A stretch of DNA of 64,000 bases from Arcticibacterium sp047623945 (GTDB lineage: Bacteria > Bacteroidota > Bacteroidia > Cytophagales > Spirosomataceae): assembly GCA_047623945.1 (NCBI GenBank), contig JBLHOT010000008.1:1-64000 (forward strand). Direction: 5' to 3'. Under the pieces are notes generated by a model, which did not search any database, had not been told where the DNA came from, and was given only the letters and a program-made list of their open reading frames with translations. Of this stretch, positions 36,040-45,072 are shown one piece after another. The translations under genes were made by a program, and so were the position numbers. Position 1 is the stretch's first letter; every line of letters begins with the position of its first letter.

Positions 36040-36807
36040 CTACAACTTCCAAATTCCCATACCGCCGTCAGACGCAAACATTTGGCCAGTCATATAGGGC
36101 ATTTGGCCGGTCACTAGTGTGGCAACAGCTTTACCTATATCCTCAGGTGTTCCCATTCTTTTTTCTAAGACAAATCCGTCCTGTGCCATTTTTGTGTATT
36201 TATCATTGACCACCGCTGTCATGTCTGTGGTAATAATACCCGGCTGAATTTCATAAACAGGAATGGCATATTCACTCATTTTTACAGCAAAAGAGGTGCT
36301 CATGATGCTCAGGCTGGCTTTCGACATACAGTATTCTACACGGTTTGTTGAGGCCGTACGTGCGGATATGGAGGTTATATTAACTATACAGGCATCAAAC
36401 TTAGGGTTAGTCTCTTTCTGACGAACTAGTTCTTTAGCCGCTAATTGACTCACGAAAAAAGTGCCCTTTTGATTGATATCCATCATGTAGTCAAAATCTT
36501 CTTCTGTGACTTCTAACATGTCTTTTCTGATTTTTGGAGCTACTCCAGCATTGTTTATTAGTACGTTTAATTGGCCATAATGGGCGAGTGTTTTTGAGAT
36601 GATGGCTGCTCTGTCTTCGGTTTTTGAAATATCTCCTTGGCAGTATATAACATCCTGGCCAAAGGCTTTTAGCGTATCCATGGTTTCAGATATGCTACTT
36701 TCGCCTCTTACTCCATTAATGGCCAAACTATAGCCTTTTTCTGCCAATGCTTTGGCTATTCCTAAACCTATGCCGCGGCTTCCGCCTGTTACTAATGCTA
36801 CTTTCAT
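36040..36807 (-). CDS. SDR family oxidoreductase (3-ketoacyl-ACP reductase-like)
   Basis: A 255-residue classical SDR. It begins K-V-A-L-V-T-G-G-S-R-G-I-G-L-G-I, has N-N-A-G near residue 87 and an active-site Ser followed by Y-C-M-S-K. The C-terminus is Y-M-T-G-Q-M-F-A-S-D-G-G. Many relatives are annotated as 3-ketoacyl-ACP reductases, but its place next to GH88 and symporter genes makes a sugar or sugar-acid dehydrogenase more likely; this is inference. It is the last gene of the minus-strand cassette, 151 bp after the flavin oxidoreductase. Confidence 0.85.
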   Translation of the reverse strand: MKVALVTGGSRGIGLGIAKALAEKGYSLAINGVRGESSISETMDTLKAFGQDVIYCQGDISKTEDRAAIISKTLAHYGQLNVLINNAGVAPKIRKDMLEVTEEDFDYMMDINQKGTFFVSQLAAKELVRQKETNPKFDACIVNITSISARTASTNRVEYCMSKASLSIMSTSFAVKMSEYAIPVYEIQPGIITTDMTAVVNDKYTKMAQDGFVLEKRMGTPEDIGKAVATLVTGQMPYMTGQMFASDGGMGIWKL

Positions 36808-36864
36808 GGATCTCTCCTTTTTTGTTTTAGATTTTTGTCATTGAAATAATAGAATGATTCAATG

Positions 36865-36900
36865 AGCAAATAATACCGCGTGTCAATGATCTTATTTGCT
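36865..36900. promoter_or_regulatory. Inverted repeat in the SDR leader
   Basis: A 9-bp inverted repeat AGCAAATAA / TTATTTGCT with an 18-bp spacer lies 58 bp upstream of the SDR start and 59 bp after the flavin oxidoreductase stop. It could be an operator or a weak hairpin; there is no oligo-T tail. Confidence 0.35.
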
Positions 36901-36958
36901 AAGAAAGTAATTGTCAAACTCATCCATTTAATCATTGTCTCATTAAATCATTGCAATA

Positions 36959-38404
36959 CTACATTTTACTTCTAATATCTTTCACTACTTTGGCTTCTGG
37001 CATTTCTTTATAATACGGGTCAAGTGGGAAACAACCAGAAATGAGTCCATTTCTAGGCCCCGAAGTACAGTCAGAGAAGGTTCTGCAAACTTTGTTTCGC
37101 TTCAATACCTCTCCTTTGATGATATCGGCCGGCATTTCTGGGTAACTAAGTACCATTCTTCCAAAACCCACCATGTCTGCTTTATTCTCACTCAAGACAC
37201 TTTGAGCCACATTCGGAAGCCATTCTTGTAGGTAAGAATAAGAAGAGCCAATAATCACCATGTCTGGGAATTGGGCTTTTATTTGAGCGGTAACATGAAT
37301 TTGCCTTGCCACGCCTAGTAACGGATCCTCTGGTGGTAAATAACCATCAGAAGGAGGGAATATAGCAGGCCTAATGATGTGAGGATTATAGTAAGGACTC
37401 CCCCCAGAAACACATATTAATTCAATTCCTAAATCCTGAGCTAACTTAATAAATTTAAATGTCTCATTTAAATCCTCTGAGAGCCCATCATTTGCTCCTC
37501 CGAAGGCGTATTTATAGGGTCCCTCCGCAGCGGGTTCTCCTACGCCATCTTCATCGGATTTGAAAGGCATCCAATCAAAAGCACTTAATCTAATGCCCAT
37601 TTGTAAGCCAGGAGCCGCCGCTTTTATGCCACTAACAATATCTCTTAAGAAGCGAGTTCTGTTTTCAAAACTGCCTCCGTATTTGCCAGGACGGTCATAA
37701 GAAGATAAGAATTCATGCCCTAGATAGCCATGACAATGCTTTATATCCACAAAATGAAAACCCGCCTTTTGAGCTAGAATTGCAGCTTTGACGTAATCTT
37801 GAATTAAGCCATCAATATATTCATCTGTTAGGATGGGGTAATCTTTTGCTAGACCTTGCTTGGGATTTAAAACTGGATGATAATACAAGATTTTAGGCTC
37901 CATCTTATGCTTATCATAAGGCTTACAAAATCTCCCAGAGTGTGTGAGTTGAAGCCCCACCATCAAATCATCCGTATTTCCGAATTGATTTTTATGCTCG
38001 ACAAAAAGCATATTATGAAGTTGTTTGAAATCTTCGAAGTTAGCTTCATTAATCATCAACTGATTAGGGTTAGCTCGGCCTTCAGTATTTACCGCTACAG
38101 CCTCGCAGCCAAAGAGTAATTTGGCCCCGCTGATCGCGAAATTCTTCCATCTCCTTTTTGTGTGTTCCGTTGGCTTTCCGTCTGCAGTGCCGTCCCAGCC
38201 CTCCATAGGAAGAATACAAAACCTGTTTCCAATTTTTGAACCAGATCTTAAATTGATTGTTTCCGAAAATACAGATGTCTTGCCTGACTCTAATTCGTCA
38301 CTGAAAGGTAGGTCTGCATTAATCTCTTGTAAGTGTTGTCTAAACTTTTCCTCCGTTTTAAGCTGAGCTATTTTCGGGTATTTGGGTCTATTTTTATTAC
38401 TCAT
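36959..38404 (-). CDS. NADH:flavin oxidoreductase (Old Yellow Enzyme-like)
   Basis: A 481-residue FMN-dependent TIM-barrel oxidoreductase. Family motifs are L-Q-L-T-H-S-G-R-F, H-C-H-G-Y-L-G-H-E-F-L-S (catalytic H-x-H), Y-G-G-S-F-E-N-R-T-R-F and a late V-G-F-G-R. The C-terminus has a cysteine group (C-R-T-F-S-D-C ... S-G-C-F-P) that may bind a metal or cluster, as in the larger OYE relatives. It overlaps the GH88 gene by 4 bp. A role in processing sugar-derived unsaturated products is possible but only inferred from the neighbours. Confidence 0.85.
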   Translation of the reverse strand: MSNKNRPKYPKIAQLKTEEKFRQHLQEINADLPFSDELESGKTSVFSETINLRSGSKIGNRFCILPMEGWDGTADGKPTEHTKRRWKNFAISGAKLLFGCEAVAVNTEGRANPNQLMINEANFEDFKQLHNMLFVEHKNQFGNTDDLMVGLQLTHSGRFCKPYDKHKMEPKILYYHPVLNPKQGLAKDYPILTDEYIDGLIQDYVKAAILAQKAGFHFVDIKHCHGYLGHEFLSSYDRPGKYGGSFENRTRFLRDIVSGIKAAAPGLQMGIRLSAFDWMPFKSDEDGVGEPAAEGPYKYAFGGANDGLSEDLNETFKFIKLAQDLGIELICVSGGSPYYNPHIIRPAIFPPSDGYLPPEDPLLGVARQIHVTAQIKAQFPDMVIIGSSYSYLQEWLPNVAQSVLSENKADMVGFGRMVLSYPEMPADIIKGEVLKRNKVCRTFSDCTSGPRNGLISGCFPLDPYYKEMPEAKVVKDIRSKM

Positions 38405-39774
38405 TTATTTCTAAAATCTTCCAAACAATTAAAAAAAGCATAGTCTGGTTTTCCTTTGACCATTTTATCAAGGTAAATAGCTAGCTCTCTCATGTGATAA
38501 TCTCCCCACATACTAGATTCATGGCATGCAATCTTTTGCCCTTTGGGTACATTATCCCAGCCATTCGGTTCATGATAAATACTGTGCAAAAGAATGCCCT
38601 GATGATGTGGCTCTGTAGAGAGATACGGCTCGCTCAGCATAGTTTTGGCAGAGGTTAAACCGGCTTGTGTATACTTATGATCACCTAATACTTTGCCTAA
38701 TCTCAATAAACCTTGAGCAGAAATGGCTGCGGCGGTACTATCAATAGGTTCAAAGTCATTATAAGGGTCCGAATTTACACTTTTATAATCACCCAATTTA
38801 TGAAGATTGGGTGCTCCTGTGTCCCAATACGTAATACCGTCTTTGGCCGTGTTTTCAATAAAGAAATCACAAGTCGCTCTTGCTCCTTTCTCTAATGTCT
38901 TCATAATACTTTCTTTTGAAATAGAATCAGGGAATTGGTCCGCAGGTACTTTTTGAAGAAATTCTAACTCTTCTGCAAAACCACAAATGGCCCAGGATAA
39001 ACCTCTGGTCCAAGTTGTGAATCCACTAAAACCTTGCTGCGTATTTGGGGCACGGAAATTTCCATCATTGGTATTAAAAATGGCTTCATGTGCGGTACGT
39101 CCCCAATCATCGTATTTATCACGTCCTTCGTTGTAATATATATTATATTTGGATGTAACCTGAATGTGCTGCAAAGCTCTCTCCAAGAGATTGATTACTT
39201 GGTCGTTTTCGCCTTTGAATTCATGTCCCATGAAATGACTCAGCATCAATATCCTTACTGAACGCATCGTGTCCACAAATAAGGAATGTGGCCCATTAAA
39301 TGAATAAATATAGCCACCTTCTGGGGTGGTAGTCCAGCGATTTGCCTGTACAGTTCCACTTAATTTTAAAGCCAATTGATAGAATTCTTTCTCCCAATTA
39401 TTAAATGGAATAAGCCCATCCTCCATAAATCTGAGTAGATTCCCATAGGTAGAAATATTATTAAATCCATGGTCATGCACACCCACATGGGAGAGGTGAG
39501 GAGCCATTTTATCTAATGTATTTTGTTTGCCTATTTGAAGAAATTGTTCATCTTCCGTTGCCTCAAATTGAAGTAGAGCCGAGCCGTATTGAAAACCTTG
39601 GGTCCACTCCGTCCAGCCTTTTGAACTGTATTTTCCGTTCACGGTAAATACGGGTGCTCCCTTAGAAGCGTCATAATGCTTTTCAATGTCAAGGATTTTT
39701 TCTCCAGAGAGTTTCCAGAAATCTGCGAGTTTAGTTTTTAGGTCAACAGGCTTAATGTTAAAGTCAATTTGCAT
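38401..39774 (-). CDS. Glycoside hydrolase family 88 (unsaturated glucuronyl hydrolase-like)
   Basis: A 457-residue alpha/alpha-barrel enzyme of GH88. The family removes the 4,5-unsaturated uronic acid left at the end of oligosaccharides by polysaccharide lyases. Visible landmarks are V-G-V-H-D-H-G-F-N with the first conserved Asp, L-F-V-D-T-M-R-S with the second Asp, W-T-R-G-L-S-W-A-I-C-G and Y-W-D-T-G-A-P. There is no signal peptide, so it acts in the cytoplasm on imported products. It overlaps the symporter gene by 11 bp. Confidence 0.88.
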   Translation of the reverse strand: MQIDFNIKPVDLKTKLADFWKLSGEKILDIEKHYDASKGAPVFTVNGKYSSKGWTEWTQGFQYGSALLQFEATEDEQFLQIGKQNTLDKMAPHLSHVGVHDHGFNNISTYGNLLRFMEDGLIPFNNWEKEFYQLALKLSGTVQANRWTTTPEGGYIYSFNGPHSLFVDTMRSVRILMLSHFMGHEFKGENDQVINLLERALQHIQVTSKYNIYYNEGRDKYDDWGRTAHEAIFNTNDGNFRAPNTQQGFSGFTTWTRGLSWAICGFAEELEFLQKVPADQFPDSISKESIMKTLEKGARATCDFFIENTAKDGITYWDTGAPNLHKLGDYKSVNSDPYNDFEPIDSTAAAISAQGLLRLGKVLGDHKYTQAGLTSAKTMLSEPYLSTEPHHQGILLHSIYHEPNGWDNVPKGQKIACHESSMWGDYHMRELAIYLDKMVKGKPDYAFFNCLEDFRNK

Positions 39775-41173
39775 GGGTGGCCTCTGTTTTTTTATGAGTA
39801 AAGTAAATCATAGAACAGGCAATGGTCAAGAATGCATAAAGAAGAATATCTAAACGCCAATCGCCAAAATGATTTGGCACAATTGATAACACAGAGCCAA
39901 TATAAATAATCAAAGCAAGAGCTGAAATTACAATGAAAGATTGTGGCGGTTTTTTAAACCAAATAGCCCCAAAAACCACGGGTGCAATCATGGATGTTCC
40001 GGTGAAACTTACTTTGGCTAAAAGTGCCAATTCATTACCCATCAAAGTAGAGAAAACGAGCACCACTATCGTAAATACTAAAAGCGAAATTCTCGTGATA
40101 TTCATCACTTTTTTGTCTTCTCCTTTTAATAGCGAACGAATCTCCGTTCCTAAGGCAAATATCTGAGCATTGGTAGTAGAAAGACAAGCGGCGAATAAAC
40201 CTACCACAGCCAAGGCGGCTACAGGGGCCATCTGGTCTGATAGTAAGGCGGAGGTTAAAAAGTCTGATGTATTGGCATCAGGATACTTAATGGCACCGTA
40301 AAAACCAATAAAAGCAGTCGGAATGATAACTAAAATGGCAAAAATTCCTACGGCATAGGCCATCTTATGTACGGCTGGTAAATCTTTCATAACCACCAGA
40401 CGTGTAGTAAACTGTGGCTGTGAAACTGGAATTAGAATAATGGAAAGTGCCGATGCTATGAGAAACTGAATACTAAAGAGTCCTTTGGGGCCTGGAAGGC
40501 TTAAAAGGTCTGGGTTGGTCTCTTTTATGGTGGCAAACATAGTCCCCAAACCACCCGCTTTTTGAAGACAAACTGTTCCGATAATCCAAATAACCACTAG
40601 AAGCAAAAGAGCCTGAATGGCATCCGAAAATACAATGGCTTTAAGGCCGCCAATTTGAGCATAGACAAGCATGATAACCACAGTACCAACTGCCCAAACC
40701 CACGAGGGAACTAAGGAAGGAAAAGAGGCATCTAAGAAAATAGAAATCCCTCTAATCTGGATGGAGACATAGGGCACTAAAAAGATAAAGGAGCTTAAAA
40801 AAAGGAGATAGCCGGCCCACTTATTTTTATAGGCTTCCGCCACCATTCCTGAAATTCCTTTGTAGCCAATACGCTTCGCCGTTTTACGAAGTTTATACGC
40901 AAACCAGAGGAGGAAGAATACCATGAAGCCGTCTGAAAATGCTAAAAACAACCAGGCACCCACACCATGAACTCTAAAGAAATCGGGCATTCCCATAAAA
41001 GTGAATGCACTAAAGAGAGCTGCAGCAAAGGTTAAAAAGCCTAAGACTGCTCCAATGCTGGAACCGGCCAACATGAAATCATCCGAACTTCTGTCTTTTT
41101 TGTAAGACTTATAAGAAGCCCAAATGAGCAAACTGAAAAAGATAGCGAAGAATACAATTATCCAAGTGGTCAT
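39764..41173 (-). CDS. Sodium:solute symporter (SSS family)
   Basis: A 469-residue inner membrane transporter with about 13 helices. SSS family landmarks are S-S-I-G-A-V-L-G-F-L-T-F-A-A-A-L-F-S near the start, Y-A-Q-I-G-G-L-K-A-I-V-F-S-D-A-I-Q in helix 5 and the S-T-T-N-A-Q-I-F-A-L-G segment. In this context the likely cargo is an oligosaccharide or uronic acid derivative for GH88; this is inference. It overlaps the small membrane protein gene by 4 bp. Confidence 0.9.
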   Translation of the reverse strand: MTTWIIVFFAIFFSLLIWASYKSYKKDRSSDDFMLAGSSIGAVLGFLTFAAALFSAFTFMGMPDFFRVHGVGAWLFLAFSDGFMVFFLLWFAYKLRKTAKRIGYKGISGMVAEAYKNKWAGYLLFLSSFIFLVPYVSIQIRGISIFLDASFPSLVPSWVWAVGTVVIMLVYAQIGGLKAIVFSDAIQALLLLVVIWIIGTVCLQKAGGLGTMFATIKETNPDLLSLPGPKGLFSIQFLIASALSIILIPVSQPQFTTRLVVMKDLPAVHKMAYAVGIFAILVIIPTAFIGFYGAIKYPDANTSDFLTSALLSDQMAPVAALAVVGLFAACLSTTNAQIFALGTEIRSLLKGEDKKVMNITRISLLVFTIVVLVFSTLMGNELALLAKVSFTGTSMIAPVVFGAIWFKKPPQSFIVISALALIIYIGSVLSIVPNHFGDWRLDILLYAFLTIACSMIYFTHKKTEATHAN

Positions 41174-41382
41174 ACTTCTTTATCTTCTTTAAATGGGGAA
41201 TATTTCTGGGCTATGAAAGTAATTACAACCAACAAGGCCGTAAGCAAGACGCCCATCCAAAAGGTATATGGCATGGCCATAAGTTCGGGTTCAGATTTAT
41301 GGGTACTGAAAACGAAAAAGTAGGAGAGGATGGCAATACTAATTACCAGAGCGACGCATAGCCGCCAAATAGTTTTGTTCAT
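41170..41382 (-). CDS. Small two-helix membrane protein paired with the symporter
   Basis: A 70-residue protein with two hydrophobic helices (about residues 9-27 and 40-58) and a short charged tail, first gene of the cassette. Short proteins of this type often precede SSS transporters and may be accessory subunits. The 4-bp overlap with the symporter gene supports co-expression. No direct evidence of function. Confidence 0.75.
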   Translation of the reverse strand: MNKTIWRLCVALVISIAILSYFFVFSTHKSEPELMAMPYTFWMGVLLTALLVVITFIAQKYSPFKEDKEV

Positions 41383-41533
41383 AGAGAATAGGGTTGAATA
41401 GGTACTCTAAGTAATTAAAAAAAAAGCGGAGTTAAGTGATTTGGCTAGTAAATAATCTTTTTTGGATTAATTAAGCAAAGAAGTGAGCAAAATTTCATTG
41501 AAAGCTGGAGCCTATTTCAAGTTTGGGTAAAAA

Positions 41534-41565
41534 AAAAGGGTAGTGATTTTCGTCACTACCCTTTT
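41534..41565 (-). terminator. Intrinsic terminator of carB
   Basis: A 13-bp stem AAAAGGGTAGTGA / TCACTACCCTTTT (41534-41546 with 41553-41565) with oligo-T on the minus strand, 20 bp after the carB stop. Confidence 0.9.
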
Positions 41566-41585
41566 CCAAGTTCAATTTGAACAGT

Positions 41586-44429
41586 TTACCTACTCATATA
41601 CATATTTCTTTCCTTATAAACATCTAAAAAAAAGTCGTCCTGAAGGTCATCAATGAAATAAATGCCTTCCCCTGTAGACTTCATCTCTGGCCCTAATTCC
41701 TTATTTACATTCGGGAATTTATGGAAAGAGAATACAGGTATTTTGATGGCATAACCTTTCTTCACTGGTTTGAATTCAATGTCTTTTACTTTGAGTTCGC
41801 CTAGCATAACCTTGGTAGCATAATTAACGTAGGGCTCTTGATAAGCCTTGCAAATAAATGGTACTGTTCTAGAAGCCCTTGGATTGGCCTCGATGATATA
41901 AACTATCTCGTCTTTAATTGCAAACTGGATATTGATAAGACCTTTTGTATCTAGTGCAATCGCTATCCTTTTCGTGTATTCCTCAATTTTTGCTAACACT
42001 TTTTCACTCAGGTCAAAAGTGGGAAGAACGGCATAAGAATCTCCAGAATGAATTCCAGCAGGTTCTATATGTTCCATAATACCAATGATGTAGGCATCTT
42101 CTCCGTCACAGATCGCGTCAGCCTCTGCTTCAATGGCTCCTTCCAAGAAGTGGTCTAAAAGAATGTTGTTGTCAGGGATATCACCAAGAATCTTAACTAC
42201 ATGTTGCTCTAGTTCTTGCTCATTGATAACAATTTTCATACTCTGGCCACCTAATACATACGATGGACGGACCAGAAGCGGAAATCCTAAACCTTTAGAC
42301 ATTTCTACGGCCTTATCAGCAGTACGCACCGTAGTGAATTTGGGGTATGGAATGTTTAGTTCGACAAGTTTCTCCGAGAATCGGCCTCTATCTTCTGCTA
42401 AATCAAGGGCTTCCCAAGAAGTACCAATAATTTTGATACCGTATTTGGTCATTTTCTCCGCCATTTTTAAGGCAGTTTGACCACCAAGCTGCACGATTAC
42501 CCCTTCAGGTTTTTCATGCAAAATAATGTCATAAACATGCTCCCAGAAAACGGGTTCAAAATAAAGCTTGTCAGAAATGTCTGGGTCTGTAGAAACTGTC
42601 TCAGGATTACAGTTAATCATGATGGTTTCATAACCACATTCCTTAGCGGCGAGTACCCCGTGTACGCAGGAATAATCAAATTCAATTCCCTGACCAATTC
42701 TATTGGGACCTGAGCCAATGACTAAAATCTTCTTTTTATCAGAGACGATAGACTCGTTGTCGGGGTCTTCTTGGGTGACATTAAATGTGCTATAATAGTA
42801 TGGTGTTTCTGCCGCAAACTCTGCCGAGCAGGTATCCACGCATTTGTAGGCTCTTTTGATACCTAGGTCAAACCTTTTCTTAGCTACCTCACTTTCTAGA
42901 CAATGCAATACATGGGCAATCTGCCTATCTGCATATCCTTTTTGTTTGGCCGTCAGAAGGAGGTCGGCTGGTAAAGTATCTAATTTATAAGCCTCTATTT
43001 CTTTCTCCAGATGAGTGAGTTCCTCTATCTGATGCAAGAACCACTTGTCTATTTTAGATAACTTCTGAATCGTATTGAAAGATAAGCCAGCCTTAAAAGC
43101 ATCGTATATATGGAAGAGTCTATCCCATGAAGGGTGCTCTAAACTCTCTTTTAAAACGGCCTGGTCCTTAATTTCTTTGCCATCAGCTCCTAAACCATTT
43201 CTTCCTATTTCTAAAGACTGACAGGCCTTTTGAAGAGCTTCCTGAAAGGTCCTTCCTATACCCATGGCTTCTCCAACGGCTTTCATTTGAAGACCTAACT
43301 TTCTGTCAGCACCTGGGAATTTGTCAAAATTCCATCTTGGAACTTTAACGATAACATAATCAATAGCCGGCTCAAAAAACGCAGAGGTGTTCCCGGTTAT
43401 AGGATTTGTGAGTTCGTCCAGGTTATAGCCTATGGCCAGTTTTGCGGCAATTTTTGCGATAGGGTATCCCGTAGCTTTAGAGGCTAGGGCAGAAGAGCGA
43501 CTCACACGAGGATTAATCTCTATACCTATTAATTCATCAGTATCAGGATTTAAAGAAAACTGAACATTGCAACCTCCCGCAAACATTCCAATGCCGTTCA
43601 TCATCTTAATAGCCATGTCTCTCATGTGCTGGTAGACAGTATCTGGCAATGTCATGGCAGGAGCCACCGTTATGGAGTCTCCAGTATGGACGCCCATGGC
43701 GTCAAAGTTTTCAATAGTGCAAATGATAATAATGTTTCCAATATTATCTCTTAATAGCTCCAGCTCATATTCTTTCCAACCTAATATAGATTGCTCTACT
43801 AAAACCTCATGAACGGGCGATGCATGAAGGCCAGCGTTTAAGGCTTTGTCGAATTCTTCTGCGGAGTTTACAAAACCTCCACCATAGCCTCCCATAGTAA
43901 ATGAAGGTCTAATTACGAGTGGGAAACCAATTTCTTGGGCTATCTCTTTTCCTTCTAAAAACGAGCGGGCCGTACGTCCTTTACAAACGCCCACACCTAA
44001 TTCGTTCATCTTCAGTCGGAACTTCTCTCTGTCTTCAGTGGTCTCGATGGCATCTACATCTACGCCTATCATTTCCACATTGAATTTTTTCCATATACCT
44101 GCTTCTTCGCATTCTATGGCCAGATTAAGGGCAGTTTGACCACCCATGGTTGGCAATACCGCATCAATGGGTTTCCCCATGTCTACATGTTTTTGTAGGA
44201 TTTCTTTGATGTACTTTTTTTCTAAAGGCTTTAAATACACAAAATCCGCGTTTAGCGGATCCGTCATTATAGTAGCAGGGTTAGAATTAATTAAGGAGAC
44301 CTCTATGCCCTCTTCTCTTAAAGAGCGAGCTGCTTGAGATCCAGCGTAGTCAAATTCACAGGCTTGGCCGATTATTATAGGGCCTGAGCCGATAATCAGA
44401 ACTGATTTCAGATTGGGATTTTTTGGCAT
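41586..44429 (-). CDS. carB: Carbamoyl phosphate synthase large subunit, lacking the allosteric domain
   Basis: A 947-residue CarB. Together with CarA it makes carbamoyl phosphate from bicarbonate, ammonia from glutamine and two ATP, for arginine and pyrimidine synthesis. Both ATP-grasp halves are present: the first around residues 1-400 and the second from about 560 (K-K-I-L-V-I-G-S-G-P-N-R-I-G-Q-G). The oligomerisation segment lies between. The chain stops at about residue 947, just after the second half, whereas E. coli CarB runs to 1073; the methylglyoxal-synthase-like regulatory domain that binds UMP, IMP and ornithine is missing. carA is not adjacent. Confidence 0.95.
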   Translation of the reverse strand: MPKNPNLKSVLIIGSGPIIIGQACEFDYAGSQAARSLREEGIEVSLINSNPATIMTDPLNADFVYLKPLEKKYIKEILQKHVDMGKPIDAVLPTMGGQTALNLAIECEEAGIWKKFNVEMIGVDVDAIETTEDREKFRLKMNELGVGVCKGRTARSFLEGKEIAQEIGFPLVIRPSFTMGGYGGGFVNSAEEFDKALNAGLHASPVHEVLVEQSILGWKEYELELLRDNIGNIIIICTIENFDAMGVHTGDSITVAPAMTLPDTVYQHMRDMAIKMMNGIGMFAGGCNVQFSLNPDTDELIGIEINPRVSRSSALASKATGYPIAKIAAKLAIGYNLDELTNPITGNTSAFFEPAIDYVIVKVPRWNFDKFPGADRKLGLQMKAVGEAMGIGRTFQEALQKACQSLEIGRNGLGADGKEIKDQAVLKESLEHPSWDRLFHIYDAFKAGLSFNTIQKLSKIDKWFLHQIEELTHLEKEIEAYKLDTLPADLLLTAKQKGYADRQIAHVLHCLESEVAKKRFDLGIKRAYKCVDTCSAEFAAETPYYYSTFNVTQEDPDNESIVSDKKKILVIGSGPNRIGQGIEFDYSCVHGVLAAKECGYETIMINCNPETVSTDPDISDKLYFEPVFWEHVYDIILHEKPEGVIVQLGGQTALKMAEKMTKYGIKIIGTSWEALDLAEDRGRFSEKLVELNIPYPKFTTVRTADKAVEMSKGLGFPLLVRPSYVLGGQSMKIVINEQELEQHVVKILGDIPDNNILLDHFLEGAIEAEADAICDGEDAYIIGIMEHIEPAGIHSGDSYAVLPTFDLSEKVLAKIEEYTKRIAIALDTKGLINIQFAIKDEIVYIIEANPRASRTVPFICKAYQEPYVNYATKVMLGELKVKDIEFKPVKKGYAIKIPVFSFHKFPNVNKELGPEMKSTGEGIYFIDDLQDDFFLDVYKERNMYMSR

Positions 44430-44467
44430 TTTATCTGGGAAGGAGTTTCGATTTAATCATCGAAGAT

Positions 44468-44475
44468 CAAAGTTA
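44468..44475 (-). promoter_or_regulatory. Probable -7 promoter element of carB
   Basis: TAACTTTG on the minus strand, 39 bp upstream of the carB start, matches the TAnnTTTG consensus. Confidence 0.4.
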
Positions 44476-44607
44476 ACAGAGAAATGTATTTCTTTATAGG
44501 AAAGAGAGCCTTTTTGACCAAAAAGGTTTCAGAGAATTAAATATCCTTGTATTAGTTGGATAATTCCAATTTGATTGCTTTATTTTGCTTCATAATATTT
44601 CCTAATA

Positions 44608-45072
44608 ATGCTTTCCATAAAAATAACTACCGCACTTATATTTATAAGTGTTTCTGTCGGTTTTTCCCAAAGTGAAATCTTCATTCTTCCGGTTCATAAT
44701 CCTTCTCATTTGCAAATTAAAGTATCTGCAAACGGGAAGTGTTTGAAAGATGCTAAAACGATGAACTCCAAAGACGCTGATATTGAAATTAAGGCGTATT
44801 CTGTAGGATATGACTCAGGAGAAGAATTGGTCATTCCAGAAATAGAAGTCAATCTTGTAAGAGGCGGAAGATTAATTGCAGAAGAAAAAATAGGTGAACA
44901 TGGAAACATTAAGGCCATTTTGAAATTGGCTCAAAACAATGACGTCATCCGTTTTTTGGTGAATGGGGTTTATATTAAAAATGCCAACAAGAAATTAGAA
45001 TTATATTCTCTAGGTACGGTCAGTATCCTTTACTCCATTATTGACTCCCCATTGAAGCTGGCGATGGATTAA
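44608..45072 (+). CDS. Hypothetical secreted protein
   Basis: A 154-residue protein with a signal peptide (residues 1-20, ending V-G-F-S-Q-S) and a predicted beta-rich domain with H-N-P-S-H-L-Q-I-K-V-S-A-N-G near the start, reminiscent of Ig-like repeats. I do not recognise a family. Its stop codon interlocks with that of the convergent rqcH gene in a shared TTAA. Confidence 0.6.
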   Translation: MLSIKITTALIFISVSVGFSQSEIFILPVHNPSHLQIKVSANGKCLKDAKTMNSKDADIEIKAYSVGYDSGEELVIPEIEVNLVRGGRLIAEEKIGEHGNIKAILKLAQNNDVIRFLVNGVYIKNANKKLELYSLGTVSILYSIIDSPLKLAMD

